Shown here: piece after piece, positions 27,675 to 34,659 of the stretch
How positions within the stretch are numbered: the first letter of the stretch is position 1
Layout: the number at the start of each line of letters is the position of its first letter
Source: Streptomyces sp. KL109B
Lineage (GTDB): Bacteria; Actinomycetota; Actinomycetes; Streptomycetales; Streptomycetaceae
DNA length: 64,000 nt
Assembly: GCF_030766935.1 (NCBI RefSeq)
Contig: NZ_JASERL010000007.1
Location: 248,001-312,000, forward strand
Direction of reading: 5' to 3'
The notes under the pieces: model-generated
The model's database searches: none
What the model was told of the DNA's origin: nothing
The model's input: only the letters and a program-made list of their open reading frames with translations
Made by a program: the position numbers and the translations under genes

Positions 27675-29099
27675 TCAGACTCCAGCGGCGACGGGAACGT
27701 CGGACAGGTCGGCCGGCGAGGCCAGGTGACCCAGGACGGCGGTGGCGGCGGCGACCTGGGGCGAGACCAGGTGCGTACGGCCGCCCTTGCCCTGCCGGCC
27801 CTCGAAGTTGCGGTTGGAGGTGGACGCGGAGCGCTCGCCGGGAGCGAGTTGGTCCGGGTTCATGCCCAGGCACATCGAGCAGCCCGCGTACCGCCATTCG
27901 GCGCCGGCCTCCTTGAAGACCTTGTCCAGGCCCTCCTCGACGGCCAGCAGGCCCACCCGGGCGGAGCCCGGCACGATCAGCGCCCGTACGCCGTCGGCGA
28001 CTTTGCGGCCCTTGAGGATCTCGGCGACGGCGCGCAGGTCCTCCATGCGGCCGTTGGTGCAGGAGCCTACGAAGACCGTGTCGACCTTGATCTCGCGCAG
28101 CGGCTGCCCGGCGGTCAACCCCATGTATTCCAGGGCCTTTTCGGCGGCGTAGCGCTCCGAGGCGTCTTCGTACGAAGCCGGGTCGGGGACGCTCGCCGAA
28201 AGCGGCGCTCCCTGGCCGGGGTTGGTGCCCCAGGTGACGAACGGGGCCAGCTCGTCGGCCTTGATGAAGACCTCGGCGTCGAAGACCGCGTCGTCGTCCG
28301 TCTTCAGCGTCTTCCAGTACGCGACGGCCTCGTCCCACTCGGTGCCCTTCGGGGCGTGCGGACGGCCCTCCAGGTACGCGAAGGTGGTCTCGTCGGGGGC
28401 GATCATGCCCGCGCGGGCACCGGCCTCGATGGACATGTTGCAGATGGTCATCCGGGCTTCCATCGACAGCTTCTCGATGGCGGAGCCGCGGTACTCCAGG
28501 ATGTAGCCCTGGCCGCCGCCGGTGCCGATCTTCGCGATGATGGCGAGGATCAGGTCCTTGGCCGTGACGCCCTCGGGCAGTTCGCCGTCGACGGTGATGG
28601 CCATCGTCTTCGGGCGGGCCATCGGCAGCGTCTGGGTGGCCAGCACGTGCTCGACCTGCGAGGTGCCGATGCCGAACGCCAGGCCGCCGAAGGCGCCGTG
28701 GGTGGAGGTGTGGGAGTCGCCGCAGACGACGGTGGTGCCGGGCTGGGTCAGGCCCAGCTGCGGGCCCACGACGTGCACGACGCCCTGCTCGACATCGCCC
28801 AGGGAGTGCAGGCGGACGCCGAACTCGGCGGCGTTCTTGCGCAGCGTCTCCAGCTGCACGCGCGAGACCGGGTCGGCGATCGGCTTGTCGATGTCGAGGG
28901 TCGGGGTGTTGTGATCCTCGGTGGCGATGGTGAGGTCGGTGCGCCGCACCTTGCGGCCCGCCTGCCGGAGGCCGTCGAAGGCCTGCGGGCTGGTGACCTC
29001 GTGCAGCAGGTGCAGATCGATGAAGAGGAGGTCGGGCTCGCCCTCGGCGCGCCGGACGACGTGGTCGTCCCAGACCTTCTCCGCGAGTGTCCTACCCAT
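27675..29099 (-). CDS. leuC: 3-isopropylmalate dehydratase large subunit
   Basis: A 474-residue aconitase-family subunit carrying the [4Fe-4S] cluster. MGRTLAEKVWDDHVV at the start; VVCGDSHTSTHGAFGGLAFGIGTSQVEHVLATQTL; cluster cysteines in VFVGSCTNGRMEDLRAVAEIL and GCSMCLGMNPDQLAPGERSASTSNRNFEGRQGKGG. ATG at 29099 with GGAGGGAAAG upstream. It is divergent from ndgR, its known activator in Streptomyces, and an inverted repeat lies between the two. Confidence 0.97.
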   Translation of the reverse strand: MGRTLAEKVWDDHVVRRAEGEPDLLFIDLHLLHEVTSPQAFDGLRQAGRKVRRTDLTIATEDHNTPTLDIDKPIADPVSRVQLETLRKNAAEFGVRLHSLGDVEQGVVHVVGPQLGLTQPGTTVVCGDSHTSTHGAFGGLAFGIGTSQVEHVLATQTLPMARPKTMAITVDGELPEGVTAKDLILAIIAKIGTGGGQGYILEYRGSAIEKLSMEARMTICNMSIEAGARAGMIAPDETTFAYLEGRPHAPKGTEWDEAVAYWKTLKTDDDAVFDAEVFIKADELAPFVTWGTNPGQGAPLSASVPDPASYEDASERYAAEKALEYMGLTAGQPLREIKVDTVFVGSCTNGRMEDLRAVAEILKGRKVADGVRALIVPGSARVGLLAVEEGLDKVFKEAGAEWRYAGCSMCLGMNPDQLAPGERSASTSNRNFEGRQGKGGRTHLVSPQVAAATAVLGHLASPADLSDVPVAAGV

Positions 29100-29232
29100 C
29101 GCTTTCCCTCCGGCCGGCTTGAGGAGCGCCGGCCCAACTAGAGATTTCGGGATCGCCGACGCCCGTACCCCTCGTACCGGACGTCAACGGCCGGGCCCGT
29201 TTCGTGCACGGGCCGGTGTGACGTACAGAGTG

Positions 29233-29259
29233 GCAAGTTCCACGGAAAATTGAACTTGC
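29233..29259. promoter_or_regulatory. Inverted repeat in the leuC-ndgR divergent promoter
   Basis: Perfect eight-base arms GCAAGTTC and GAACTTGC separated by 11 bases, centred about 45 bases upstream of ndgR and 150 bases upstream of leuC. The position and the dyad suit an IclR-family operator, so it is a candidate NdgR site. This is inference. Confidence 0.6.
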
Positions 29260-29290
29260 GTTTCACAGAGTGAGACGGGAGTATCGACGC

Positions 29291-30007
29291 ATGGACAACA
29301 GTAGCGGCGTCGGCGTTCTGGACAAGGCAGCCCTTGTCCTGGGCGCCCTGGAGTCCGGACCCGCGACCCTCGCAGGCCTTGTCGCGGCCACCGGACTGGC
29401 AAGACCGACGGCCCACCGCCTGGCGGTGGCCCTTGAACACCACCGCATGGTGGCGCGTGACATGCAGGGCCGTTTCATTCTCGGCCCGCGCCTCGCGGAG
29501 CTCGCGGCGGCGGCGGGCGAGGACCGCCTCCTGGCGACGGCGGGGCCCGTGCTCACGCATCTGCGGGACGTCACGGGCGAGAGCGCGCAGCTCTATCGCC
29601 GCCAGGGCGACATGCGCATCTGCGTCGCCGCGGCGGAGCGCCTGTCCGGCCTTCGGGACACGGTCCCGGTCGGTTCGACGCTCACGATGAAGGCGGGCTC
29701 CTCCGCGCAGATCCTGATGGCCTGGGAGGAGCCGGAGCGCCTGCACCGCGGCCTCCAGGGCGCCCGCTTCACGGCGACGGCCCTGTCGGGCGTACGGCGC
29801 CGCGGCTGGGCCCAGTCGATCGGCGAGCGGGAGCCGGGCGTCGCGTCCGTCTCCGCGCCCGTCCGCGGCCCCTCGAACCGCGTGGTGGCGGCCGTGTCCG
29901 TCTCGGGCCCGATCGAGCGTCTGACGCGTCACCCGGGCCGGATGCACGCCCAGGCGATCATCGACGCCGCGGGCCGCCTCTCGGAGGCCCTGCGCCGCAC
30001 CGGCTGA
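29291..30007 (+). CDS. ndgR: IclR-family regulator NdgR
   Basis: A 238-residue IclR-type regulator, nearly identical to the NdgR/AreB sequence I recall from other streptomycetes. The N-terminal winged helix-turn-helix is at residues 10-65 (VLDKAALVLGALESGPATLAGLVAATGLARPTAHRLAVALE in outline), and the C-terminal IclR effector domain includes RDTVPVGSTLTMKAGSSAQILMAW and SVSAPVRGPSNRVVAAVSVSGP. NdgR/AreB proteins bind the leuCD promoter and affect leucine synthesis and secondary metabolism. The ATG at 29291 (MDNSSGVGVLDK) is the family start; the upstream TTG/GTG extension to 29270 is not needed. Confidence 0.95.
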   Translation: MDNSSGVGVLDKAALVLGALESGPATLAGLVAATGLARPTAHRLAVALEHHRMVARDMQGRFILGPRLAELAAAAGEDRLLATAGPVLTHLRDVTGESAQLYRRQGDMRICVAAAERLSGLRDTVPVGSTLTMKAGSSAQILMAWEEPERLHRGLQGARFTATALSGVRRRGWAQSIGEREPGVASVSAPVRGPSNRVVAAVSVSGPIERLTRHPGRMHAQAIIDAAGRLSEALRRTG

Positions 30008-30119
30008 TCCGGCCGCGCCCAACTCCCTTACGTTTCCTGCCCGTTCCCGGCCGGTCGCTCCAACGCCGCAGCGACCGGCCGGAGTTGTACGCACACGCTT
30101 CGGCCCTGCCTCGGTACAC

Positions 30120-30153
30120 GAAAAAGGCCCTTCCCGACTTGGGGAAGGGCCTT
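30120..30153 (-). terminator. Terminator of the tRNA cluster
   Basis: On the minus strand AAGGCCCTTCCC / GGGAAGGGCCTT forms a 12-base stem followed by TTTTT. It lies just downstream of the last tRNA gene transcribed leftward. Confidence 0.88.
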
Positions 30154-30164
30154 GATCGTTCGCG

Positions 30165-30237
30165 TACCCCCGACCGGATTCGAACCGGCGCTACCGCCTT
30201 GAGAGGGCGGCGTGCTAGGCCGCTACACAACGGGGGC
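30165..30237 (-). tRNA. tRNA-Glu (CTC)
   Basis: Cloverleaf with acceptor GCCCCCG / CGGGGGT, anticodon stem CCGCC/GGCGG, loop CTCTCAA with anticodon CTC, and T-arm GCCGG-TTCGAAT-CCGGT. Discriminator A; no encoded CCA. First of three copies that look identical over the tRNA. Confidence 0.95.
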
Positions 30238-30241
30238 CAAG

Positions 30242-30313
30242 CTGGTCTACCAGGACTCGAACCTAGAATGACGGTACCAGAAACCGTAGTGTTGCCAATT
30301 ACACCATAGACCA
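30242..30313 (-). tRNA. tRNA-Gln (CTG)
   Basis: Acceptor TGGTCTA / TAGACCA, anticodon stem ACGGT/ACCGT with loop TTCTGGT giving anticodon CTG, T-loop GTTCGAGTC, discriminator G. It lies five bases from the tRNA-Glu copy at 30165-30237, so they are co-transcribed. Confidence 0.95.
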
Positions 30314-30351
30314 CTGAAGTTCAAGACCTTGCGGCCTGCGAACTCAATGCG

Positions 30352-30424
30352 TACCCCCGACCGGATTCGAACCGGCGCTACCGCCTTGAGAGGGCGGCGT
30401 GCTAGGCCGCTACACAACGGGGGC
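30352..30424 (-). tRNA. tRNA-Glu (CTC), second copy
   Basis: Same sequence as the copy at 30165: anticodon CTC in loop CTCTCAA, acceptor GCCCCCG / CGGGGGT. Confidence 0.95.
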
Positions 30425-30455
30425 CCTAGCGTGACCTCGGACTGGCCGAGATCAG

Positions 30456-30528
30456 TACCCCCGACCGGATTCGAACCGGCGCTACCGCCTTGAGAGGGCG
30501 GCGTGCTAGGCCGCTACACAACGGGGGC
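30456..30528 (-). tRNA. tRNA-Glu (CTC), third copy
   Basis: Third copy of the same tRNA-Glu gene, 32 bases upstream of the second in transcription order. Confidence 0.95.
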
Positions 30529-30569
30529 TTTGTGGACGCCATATCCACGATGCAGATGAGCTCTGCGAG

Positions 30570-30641
30570 CTGGCCTACCAGGACTCGAACCTAGACTAAC
30601 GGAACCAGAAACCGTCGTGCTGCCAATTACACCATAGGCCA
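30570..30641 (-). tRNA. tRNA-Gln (CTG), variant copy
   Basis: Acceptor TGGCCTA / TAGGCCA, loop TTCTGGT with anticodon CTG, T-loop GTTCGAGTC. The anticodon stem is ACGGT/TCCGT, so the pair next to the loop (31-39) is U-U, whereas the copy at 30242 has U-A. It is the first gene of the cluster in the direction of transcription. Confidence 0.93.
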
Positions 30642-30729
30642 CCGAAACTCAACCCCCGAAGGGATCTTGCTTGGCTTGCGCTTCCGGGTCCCGGGCTTTC
30701 GGCCCGCTCCCCTTGGCGCAGAAAGAACA

Positions 30730-31461
30730 TTACCCGAAGGTGGACTGCGCTCCAAAACGGGTATCCCCCGCCAACAGCGCAGGCAGTTGCTCGAGCCCTG
30801 TGATGCGTACGAGTTCGGGTCGGCCGCCCAGTTCCGCGCGGTCCAGCCAGATCCCGCTCAGGCCCGCGTCGACGGCTCCGCGCGCGTCCGTGTCCGGCTG
30901 GTCACCGACGTACGCGATCTCGTGCGGCGCGAGGGCGAGCTGCTCGCAGACGGCGTGGAAGGCGGCCGCTTCGGGCTTGGCGACACCGAGTTCGGCGGCG
31001 CACAGGACGGCCTCGAAGCGGTCGCGTACGCCGAGGGCGCGCAGTTTGCGGTCCTGGTTGTGCAGCGAGGAGTTGGAGAGGACCGCGTGCCGGTAGCCGT
31101 CGGCGAGGGCGTCGAGGGTCGGGACTGTGTCGGGGAAGAGGCTCCACGCGGCCTCGTAGTGGGCGAGGTAGCGGGCGAACCAGCCGTCGGCCTCGTCGTC
31201 CTCCATCGCTCCCCCGACGAAGCTGCGTACGCGGTCCCTGCGCTGTCCCTCCCAGTCGGCCTCCCCCGCCTCGAAGCGCGCCCAGTGCTCGCGCGTGGCG
31301 GCCCGCCACCGCACGAGCGCCTCCTCGACGCTCCCGAAGCCGTCGAGCAGGCCCTCCACGGTGAGGTGCTCGCGCATGCCGACGGTGTCGGCGGTCGCGT
31401 AGTCGAAGATCGTGTCGTCGATGTCCCAGACCACGGCCTTGATCCCAGTGCTGTGCGGCAT
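30730..31461 (-). CDS. HAD-superfamily hydrolase
   Basis: A 243-residue haloacid dehalogenase-like phosphatase. Motif I VVWDIDDTIFDY carries the nucleophile Asp; motif II is HAVLSNSSL; the motif III lysine is in GVAKPEAAAF; motif IV is IAYVGDQPDTDARGAVDAG. The helical cap lies between motifs I and II, as in subfamily IA. The substrate cannot be told from sequence. ATG at 31461. A bidirectional hairpin lies between it and gltX upstream, so it probably has its own promoter. Confidence 0.88.
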   Translation of the reverse strand: MPHSTGIKAVVWDIDDTIFDYATADTVGMREHLTVEGLLDGFGSVEEALVRWRAATREHWARFEAGEADWEGQRRDRVRSFVGGAMEDDEADGWFARYLAHYEAAWSLFPDTVPTLDALADGYRHAVLSNSSLHNQDRKLRALGVRDRFEAVLCAAELGVAKPEAAAFHAVCEQLALAPHEIAYVGDQPDTDARGAVDAGLSGIWLDRAELGGRPELVRITGLEQLPALLAGDTRFGAQSTFG

Positions 31462-31475
31462 GCCTCGACCGTAAT

Positions 31476-31516
31476 CGCGAAAGCCCCGGAAGCGGGTCGC
31501 TTCCGGGGCTTTCGCG
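31476..31516. terminator. Long perfect hairpin downstream of gltX
   Basis: CGCGAAAGCCCCGGAAGC / GCTTCCGGGGCTTTCGCG, an 18-base perfect stem with a five-base loop, 24 bases beyond the gltX stop codon and 14 bases before the HAD hydrolase start. It is a strong candidate for the gltX terminator. Confidence 0.85.
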
Positions 31517-31540
31517 TGGCTACGCGCGCGTGGTTAGTGG

Positions 31541-33025
31541 CTACGCGGCGAGCTTGGCCAGGGCCGCGTCGATGCGGGCGAAGGTCTTCTCCTTGCCCAG
31601 GATCTCCAGGGACTCGAAGAGGGGCAGGCCGATGGTGCGGCCGGTCACGGCGACGCGGACCGGGGCCTGGGCCTTGCCGAGCTTGAGGCCGTGGGCCTCG
31701 CCGGCGGCGAGGACGGCTTCCTTGAGGGACTCGGGGGACGACCAGTCGGCCGCGTCGAGCTTCTCGCGGGCCGTGGCGAGGAGGGCGTCGGAGCCCTCCT
31801 TCATGGCCTTGTTCCAGCTGGCCTCGTCGAAGACCGGCTCCGCGAGGAAGAGGAAGTCGACGTTGTCCGTGATCTCGGAGAGGACCTTGAGGCGGGTCTG
31901 CGCGTGCGGCGCGATGGCCGCCCACTTCGCCTCGTCGAAGTCCTCCGGGGCCCACGGCGCGAACGGGGCCTTCAGCCACGGGGCGCAGCGCTCGGCGAAG
32001 TCCTTCGGGTCGAGAAGCCGGATGTGGTCGGCGTTGATCGACTCGCACTTCTTGAGGTCGAAGCGGGCCGGGTTCGGCTGGACGTCCTTGACGTCGAACG
32101 CGGCCACCATCTCGTCGATGGAGAAGATGTCGCGGTCGGCGGAGAGGGACCAGCCGAGGAGGGAGAGGTAGTTGAGCAGTCCCTCGGGGAGGAAGCCGCG
32201 CTCCCTGTAGAGGTTGAGGCTGCTCTGCGGGTCGCGCTTGGAGAGCTTCTTGTTGCCCTCGCCCATCACGTACGGCAGGTGGCCGAACTCGGGCACCAGC
32301 TTGGCGATGCCCAGTTCCTGGAGCGCCCAGTAGAGGGCGATCTGGCGCGGGGTGGAGGAGAGCAGGTCCTCGCCGCGCAGGACGTGGGTGATCTCCATGA
32401 GGGCGTCGTCGACCGGGTTGACGAGCGTGTAGAGCGGGGCGCCGTTGGCGCGGACGATGCCGTAGTCCGGCACGTTCTCCGGCTCGTACGAGATCTCGCC
32501 GCGGACCAGGTCGTTGAACGTGATCCGCTCGTCCGGCATGCGGAAGCGGGTGATGGGCTTGCGGCCCTCCGCCTCGTACGCGGCCTTCTGCTCGGCGGTC
32601 AGGTCGCGGCAGTGGCCGTCGTAGCCGGACGGCTTGCCGGCGGCGCGGGCGGCCTCGCGGCGCTCGTCGAGCTCCTCCGTGGAGCAGTAGCAGGGGTACG
32701 CCTTGCCGGCCTCGACGAGCTTGTCGGCGACGTCCTTGTAGAGGTCCATCCGCTGGGACTGCCGGTACGGCGCGTGCGGGCCGCCGACCTCGGGGCCCTC
32801 GTCCCAGTCGAAGCCGAGCCAGCGCATCGCGTCGAGGAGCTGCTCGTACGACTCCTCGCTGTCGCGGGCCGCGTCGGTGTCCTCGATGCGGAAGACCAGG
32901 GTGCCCTGGTTGTGGCGCGCGAAGGCCCAGTTGAACAGGGCGGTGCGGACCAGGCCCACGTGCGGGTTACCGGTGGGCGAGGGGCAGAAACGGACGCGGA
33001 CGGGGGACGAGGGTGCGCTAGCCAC
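31541..33025 (-). CDS. gltX: Glutamyl-tRNA synthetase
   Basis: A 494-residue class I synthetase. The HIGH-type motif reads SPTGNPHVGLVRTALFNWAFA and the KMSKS-type motif reads GNKKLSKRDPQSS. The C-terminal anticodon-binding region is complete (ending ARIDAALAKLAA). I prefer GTG at 33025, which overlaps the end of the FAH-family gene by eight bases and follows AAGG; a TTG at 33034 is an alternative. It stands next to tRNA-Glu genes. In actinobacteria without GlnRS this enzyme is expected also to charge tRNA-Gln for GatCAB conversion, which makes the Glu/Gln tRNA cluster next door functionally coherent. Confidence 0.97.
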   Translation of the reverse strand: MASAPSSPVRVRFCPSPTGNPHVGLVRTALFNWAFARHNQGTLVFRIEDTDAARDSEESYEQLLDAMRWLGFDWDEGPEVGGPHAPYRQSQRMDLYKDVADKLVEAGKAYPCYCSTEELDERREAARAAGKPSGYDGHCRDLTAEQKAAYEAEGRKPITRFRMPDERITFNDLVRGEISYEPENVPDYGIVRANGAPLYTLVNPVDDALMEITHVLRGEDLLSSTPRQIALYWALQELGIAKLVPEFGHLPYVMGEGNKKLSKRDPQSSLNLYRERGFLPEGLLNYLSLLGWSLSADRDIFSIDEMVAAFDVKDVQPNPARFDLKKCESINADHIRLLDPKDFAERCAPWLKAPFAPWAPEDFDEAKWAAIAPHAQTRLKVLSEITDNVDFLFLAEPVFDEASWNKAMKEGSDALLATAREKLDAADWSSPESLKEAVLAAGEAHGLKLGKAQAPVRVAVTGRTIGLPLFESLEILGKEKTFARIDAALAKLAA

Positions 33026-33803
33026 GCTTGACAACCTTGTTGGTGAGAGTGCCGATGCCTTCGATGCTGACGGCGACCTCGTCGCCGACGGCGAGCGGGC
33101 CGACCCCTTCCGGGGTGCCCGTGAGGATGACGTCGCCGGGGAGCAGCGTCATGGCCTCGGAGATGTTGACGACCAGGTCCTCGATGGACGTGATCATCTG
33201 CGACGTACGGCCGAGCTGGCGCTGCTGGCCGTTGACCGTGCACTGGATGGTGAGGTCGGAGGCCGCTTCGAGGGTCAGATCCGTCTCGACCCAGGGGCCG
33301 AGCGGGCAGGACGTGTCGAAGCCCTTGGCGCGGGCCCACTGCTTCTCGCGCTTCTGTACGTCGCGGGCGGTGACGTCGTTGGCGGCGGTGTAGCCGAAGA
33401 TGACGTCCTTGACGCGCTCGCGCGGGACCTCGCGGCACATGCGGCCGATGACGACGGCGAGCTCCGCCTCGTGGTGCAGCTCCTGCGAGAAGCCCGGGTA
33501 CTGGATCTCGCCGTCGGGGCCGATCACCGACGTGGAGGGCTTGAAGAAGGCGAAGGGGGTGTCCGGAACCTCGTTGCCCAGCTCCTTCGCGTGCTCCGCG
33601 TAGTTGCGGCCGAAGGCGATCACCTTGTTCGGGAGCACCGGGGGCAGCAGCCGCACCTTGTTGAGCGGGACCTTCGTGCCGCTCAGTTCGAAGTCCGCGA
33701 ACGGGATGCCCTTGATGATGTCGAGGACGAGCTCGTCAGGCTTGTCGCCCTCGACCGCGCCGAAGGCGACGTTCCCGTCGATGGAGAATCTGGCGATGCG
33801 CAC
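33018..33803 (-). CDS. Fumarylacetoacetate hydrolase (FAH) family protein
   Basis: A 261-residue FAH-fold enzyme. LPNKVIAFGRNYAEHAKELG, FFKPSTSVIGPDGEI, the metal-ligand glutamates in HHEAELAVVIGR, GYTAANDVTARDVQ and LTGTPEGVGPLAVGD are all present. Members include 5-oxopent-3-ene-tricarboxylate decarboxylase, hydroxyheptadienedioate isomerase and acylpyruvase; the exact reaction is not settled by sequence. GTG at 33803. It overlaps gltX by a few bases and is its upstream operon partner. Confidence 0.92.
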   Translation of the reverse strand: MRIARFSIDGNVAFGAVEGDKPDELVLDIIKGIPFADFELSGTKVPLNKVRLLPPVLPNKVIAFGRNYAEHAKELGNEVPDTPFAFFKPSTSVIGPDGEIQYPGFSQELHHEAELAVVIGRMCREVPRERVKDVIFGYTAANDVTARDVQKREKQWARAKGFDTSCPLGPWVETDLTLEAASDLTIQCTVNGQQRQLGRTSQMITSIEDLVVNISEAMTLLPGDVILTGTPEGVGPLAVGDEVAVSIEGIGTLTNKVVKRG

Positions 33804-33904
33804 GGTTTGCTGCGCCCCTTATTTTCTGGATTTCCGGCGTTGGCCCGGGTGGGATGTGACCGACCCAGGCTAACGCGGTGGGGCCGACGCCGTCGGCCCG
33901 GTTG

Positions 33905-34093
33905 TTACGCCGCCGGGGCGGTCTCCGGGGCGACCATCAGGATGGTGCGCTTCGGGTTGGCGGTGTTCGTGGGGAGCGCGGCCGAGTGTTCCGGGACGGC
34001 GGGCGCGGCCTGGATCTCTTCGCCGTCCGCGAGGTGCGCCAGCGTCGTGCGCCGCGGGTTGGCAATGTTCTGGAACATCATCGTCTTCGTCAT
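33905..34093 (-). CDS. 62-aa protein with an internal ANP(R/K)RT repeat
   Basis: Starts MTKTMMFQNIANPRRTTLAHL and continues with an acidic Ala/Pro-rich middle (GEEIQAAPAVPEHSAALP), then a second copy, NTANPKRTILMVAPETAPAA. The two copies share N-x-ANP-(R/K)-RT-x-L. It has no cysteine, signal peptide or membrane helix. The ATG at 34093 is followed five codons later by two more ATG codons, so the start is not certain, and the ribosome-binding site is weak. It is divergent from cvnA1. I do not recognise a family; a precursor peptide or a small protein-binding linker are both conceivable. Confidence 0.7.
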   Translation of the reverse strand: MTKTMMFQNIANPRRTTLAHLADGEEIQAAPAVPEHSAALPTNTANPKRTILMVAPETAPAA

Positions 34094-34659
34094 GACAGCG
34101 CTCTGGAACCTTCTCCGTAGTGTGTGAGGGGGGGCCATCCCTGTAATGCGTCAGGCTAAACATCTGATTCCCGCCGAAAGCCGGGAAGTTGCGATGGGCG
34201 GCGTGTGAGTTTCCTCACGGGAGCCTGTGCAAATGGGGCACTTCGGGCCTTCAACTCCCGCCCGTGAAACGGACATTGCGTAACTGAAGCCACTATTCCG
34301 CTCCCGATCATGGCGACTGGGACACCCCCCAGGCGTACGCGGAAAGTCCCGTATTGGGCGGGTTGGAGCAGGTCGGATTCGGCGTCTCGTGACTCTCCTC
34401 TTACGTCGCGTCACACTGGGTGCGGCAGCTCCCTCGGGCCTTGTTGGAGATCCTGCACTGTGCTGGAATCGCGTGGACCGCCGCGGGTACGAACCGGCGC
34501 GCACGGGCGCAACGCAGCGCCGAGCAGCGGCGGGAGGGGGTAGCCAGCGCCGGTCACTCACGACCACAGGGGGGCGTTTCAGGTCGCCCTCCGAACGACG
34601 CCGACACCGTCTTGTCCGCGCACGCGGGCGGGGCGCCTGGTCCAGAGGTTGCGACGCTA
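34094..34659 (+). promoter_or_regulatory. Long leader/promoter interval upstream of cvnA1
   Basis: A gene-free stretch between the 62-aa gene and cvnA1. TTGTTG at 34441 and TGGAAT at 34464 are 17 bases apart and could be a promoter; GTGCTGGAAT at 34460-34469 recurs upstream of cvnA2 at 40497-40506. In-frame codons run upstream to 34420, but their composition is not like the family N-terminus. The remainder shows nothing clear. Confidence 0.45.

Noticed and set aside
30165..30641. Integration site of a mobile element at the tRNA cluster
   Set aside because: No integrase, excisionase or partial tRNA duplicate is seen; the flanks are ordinary housekeeping genes.
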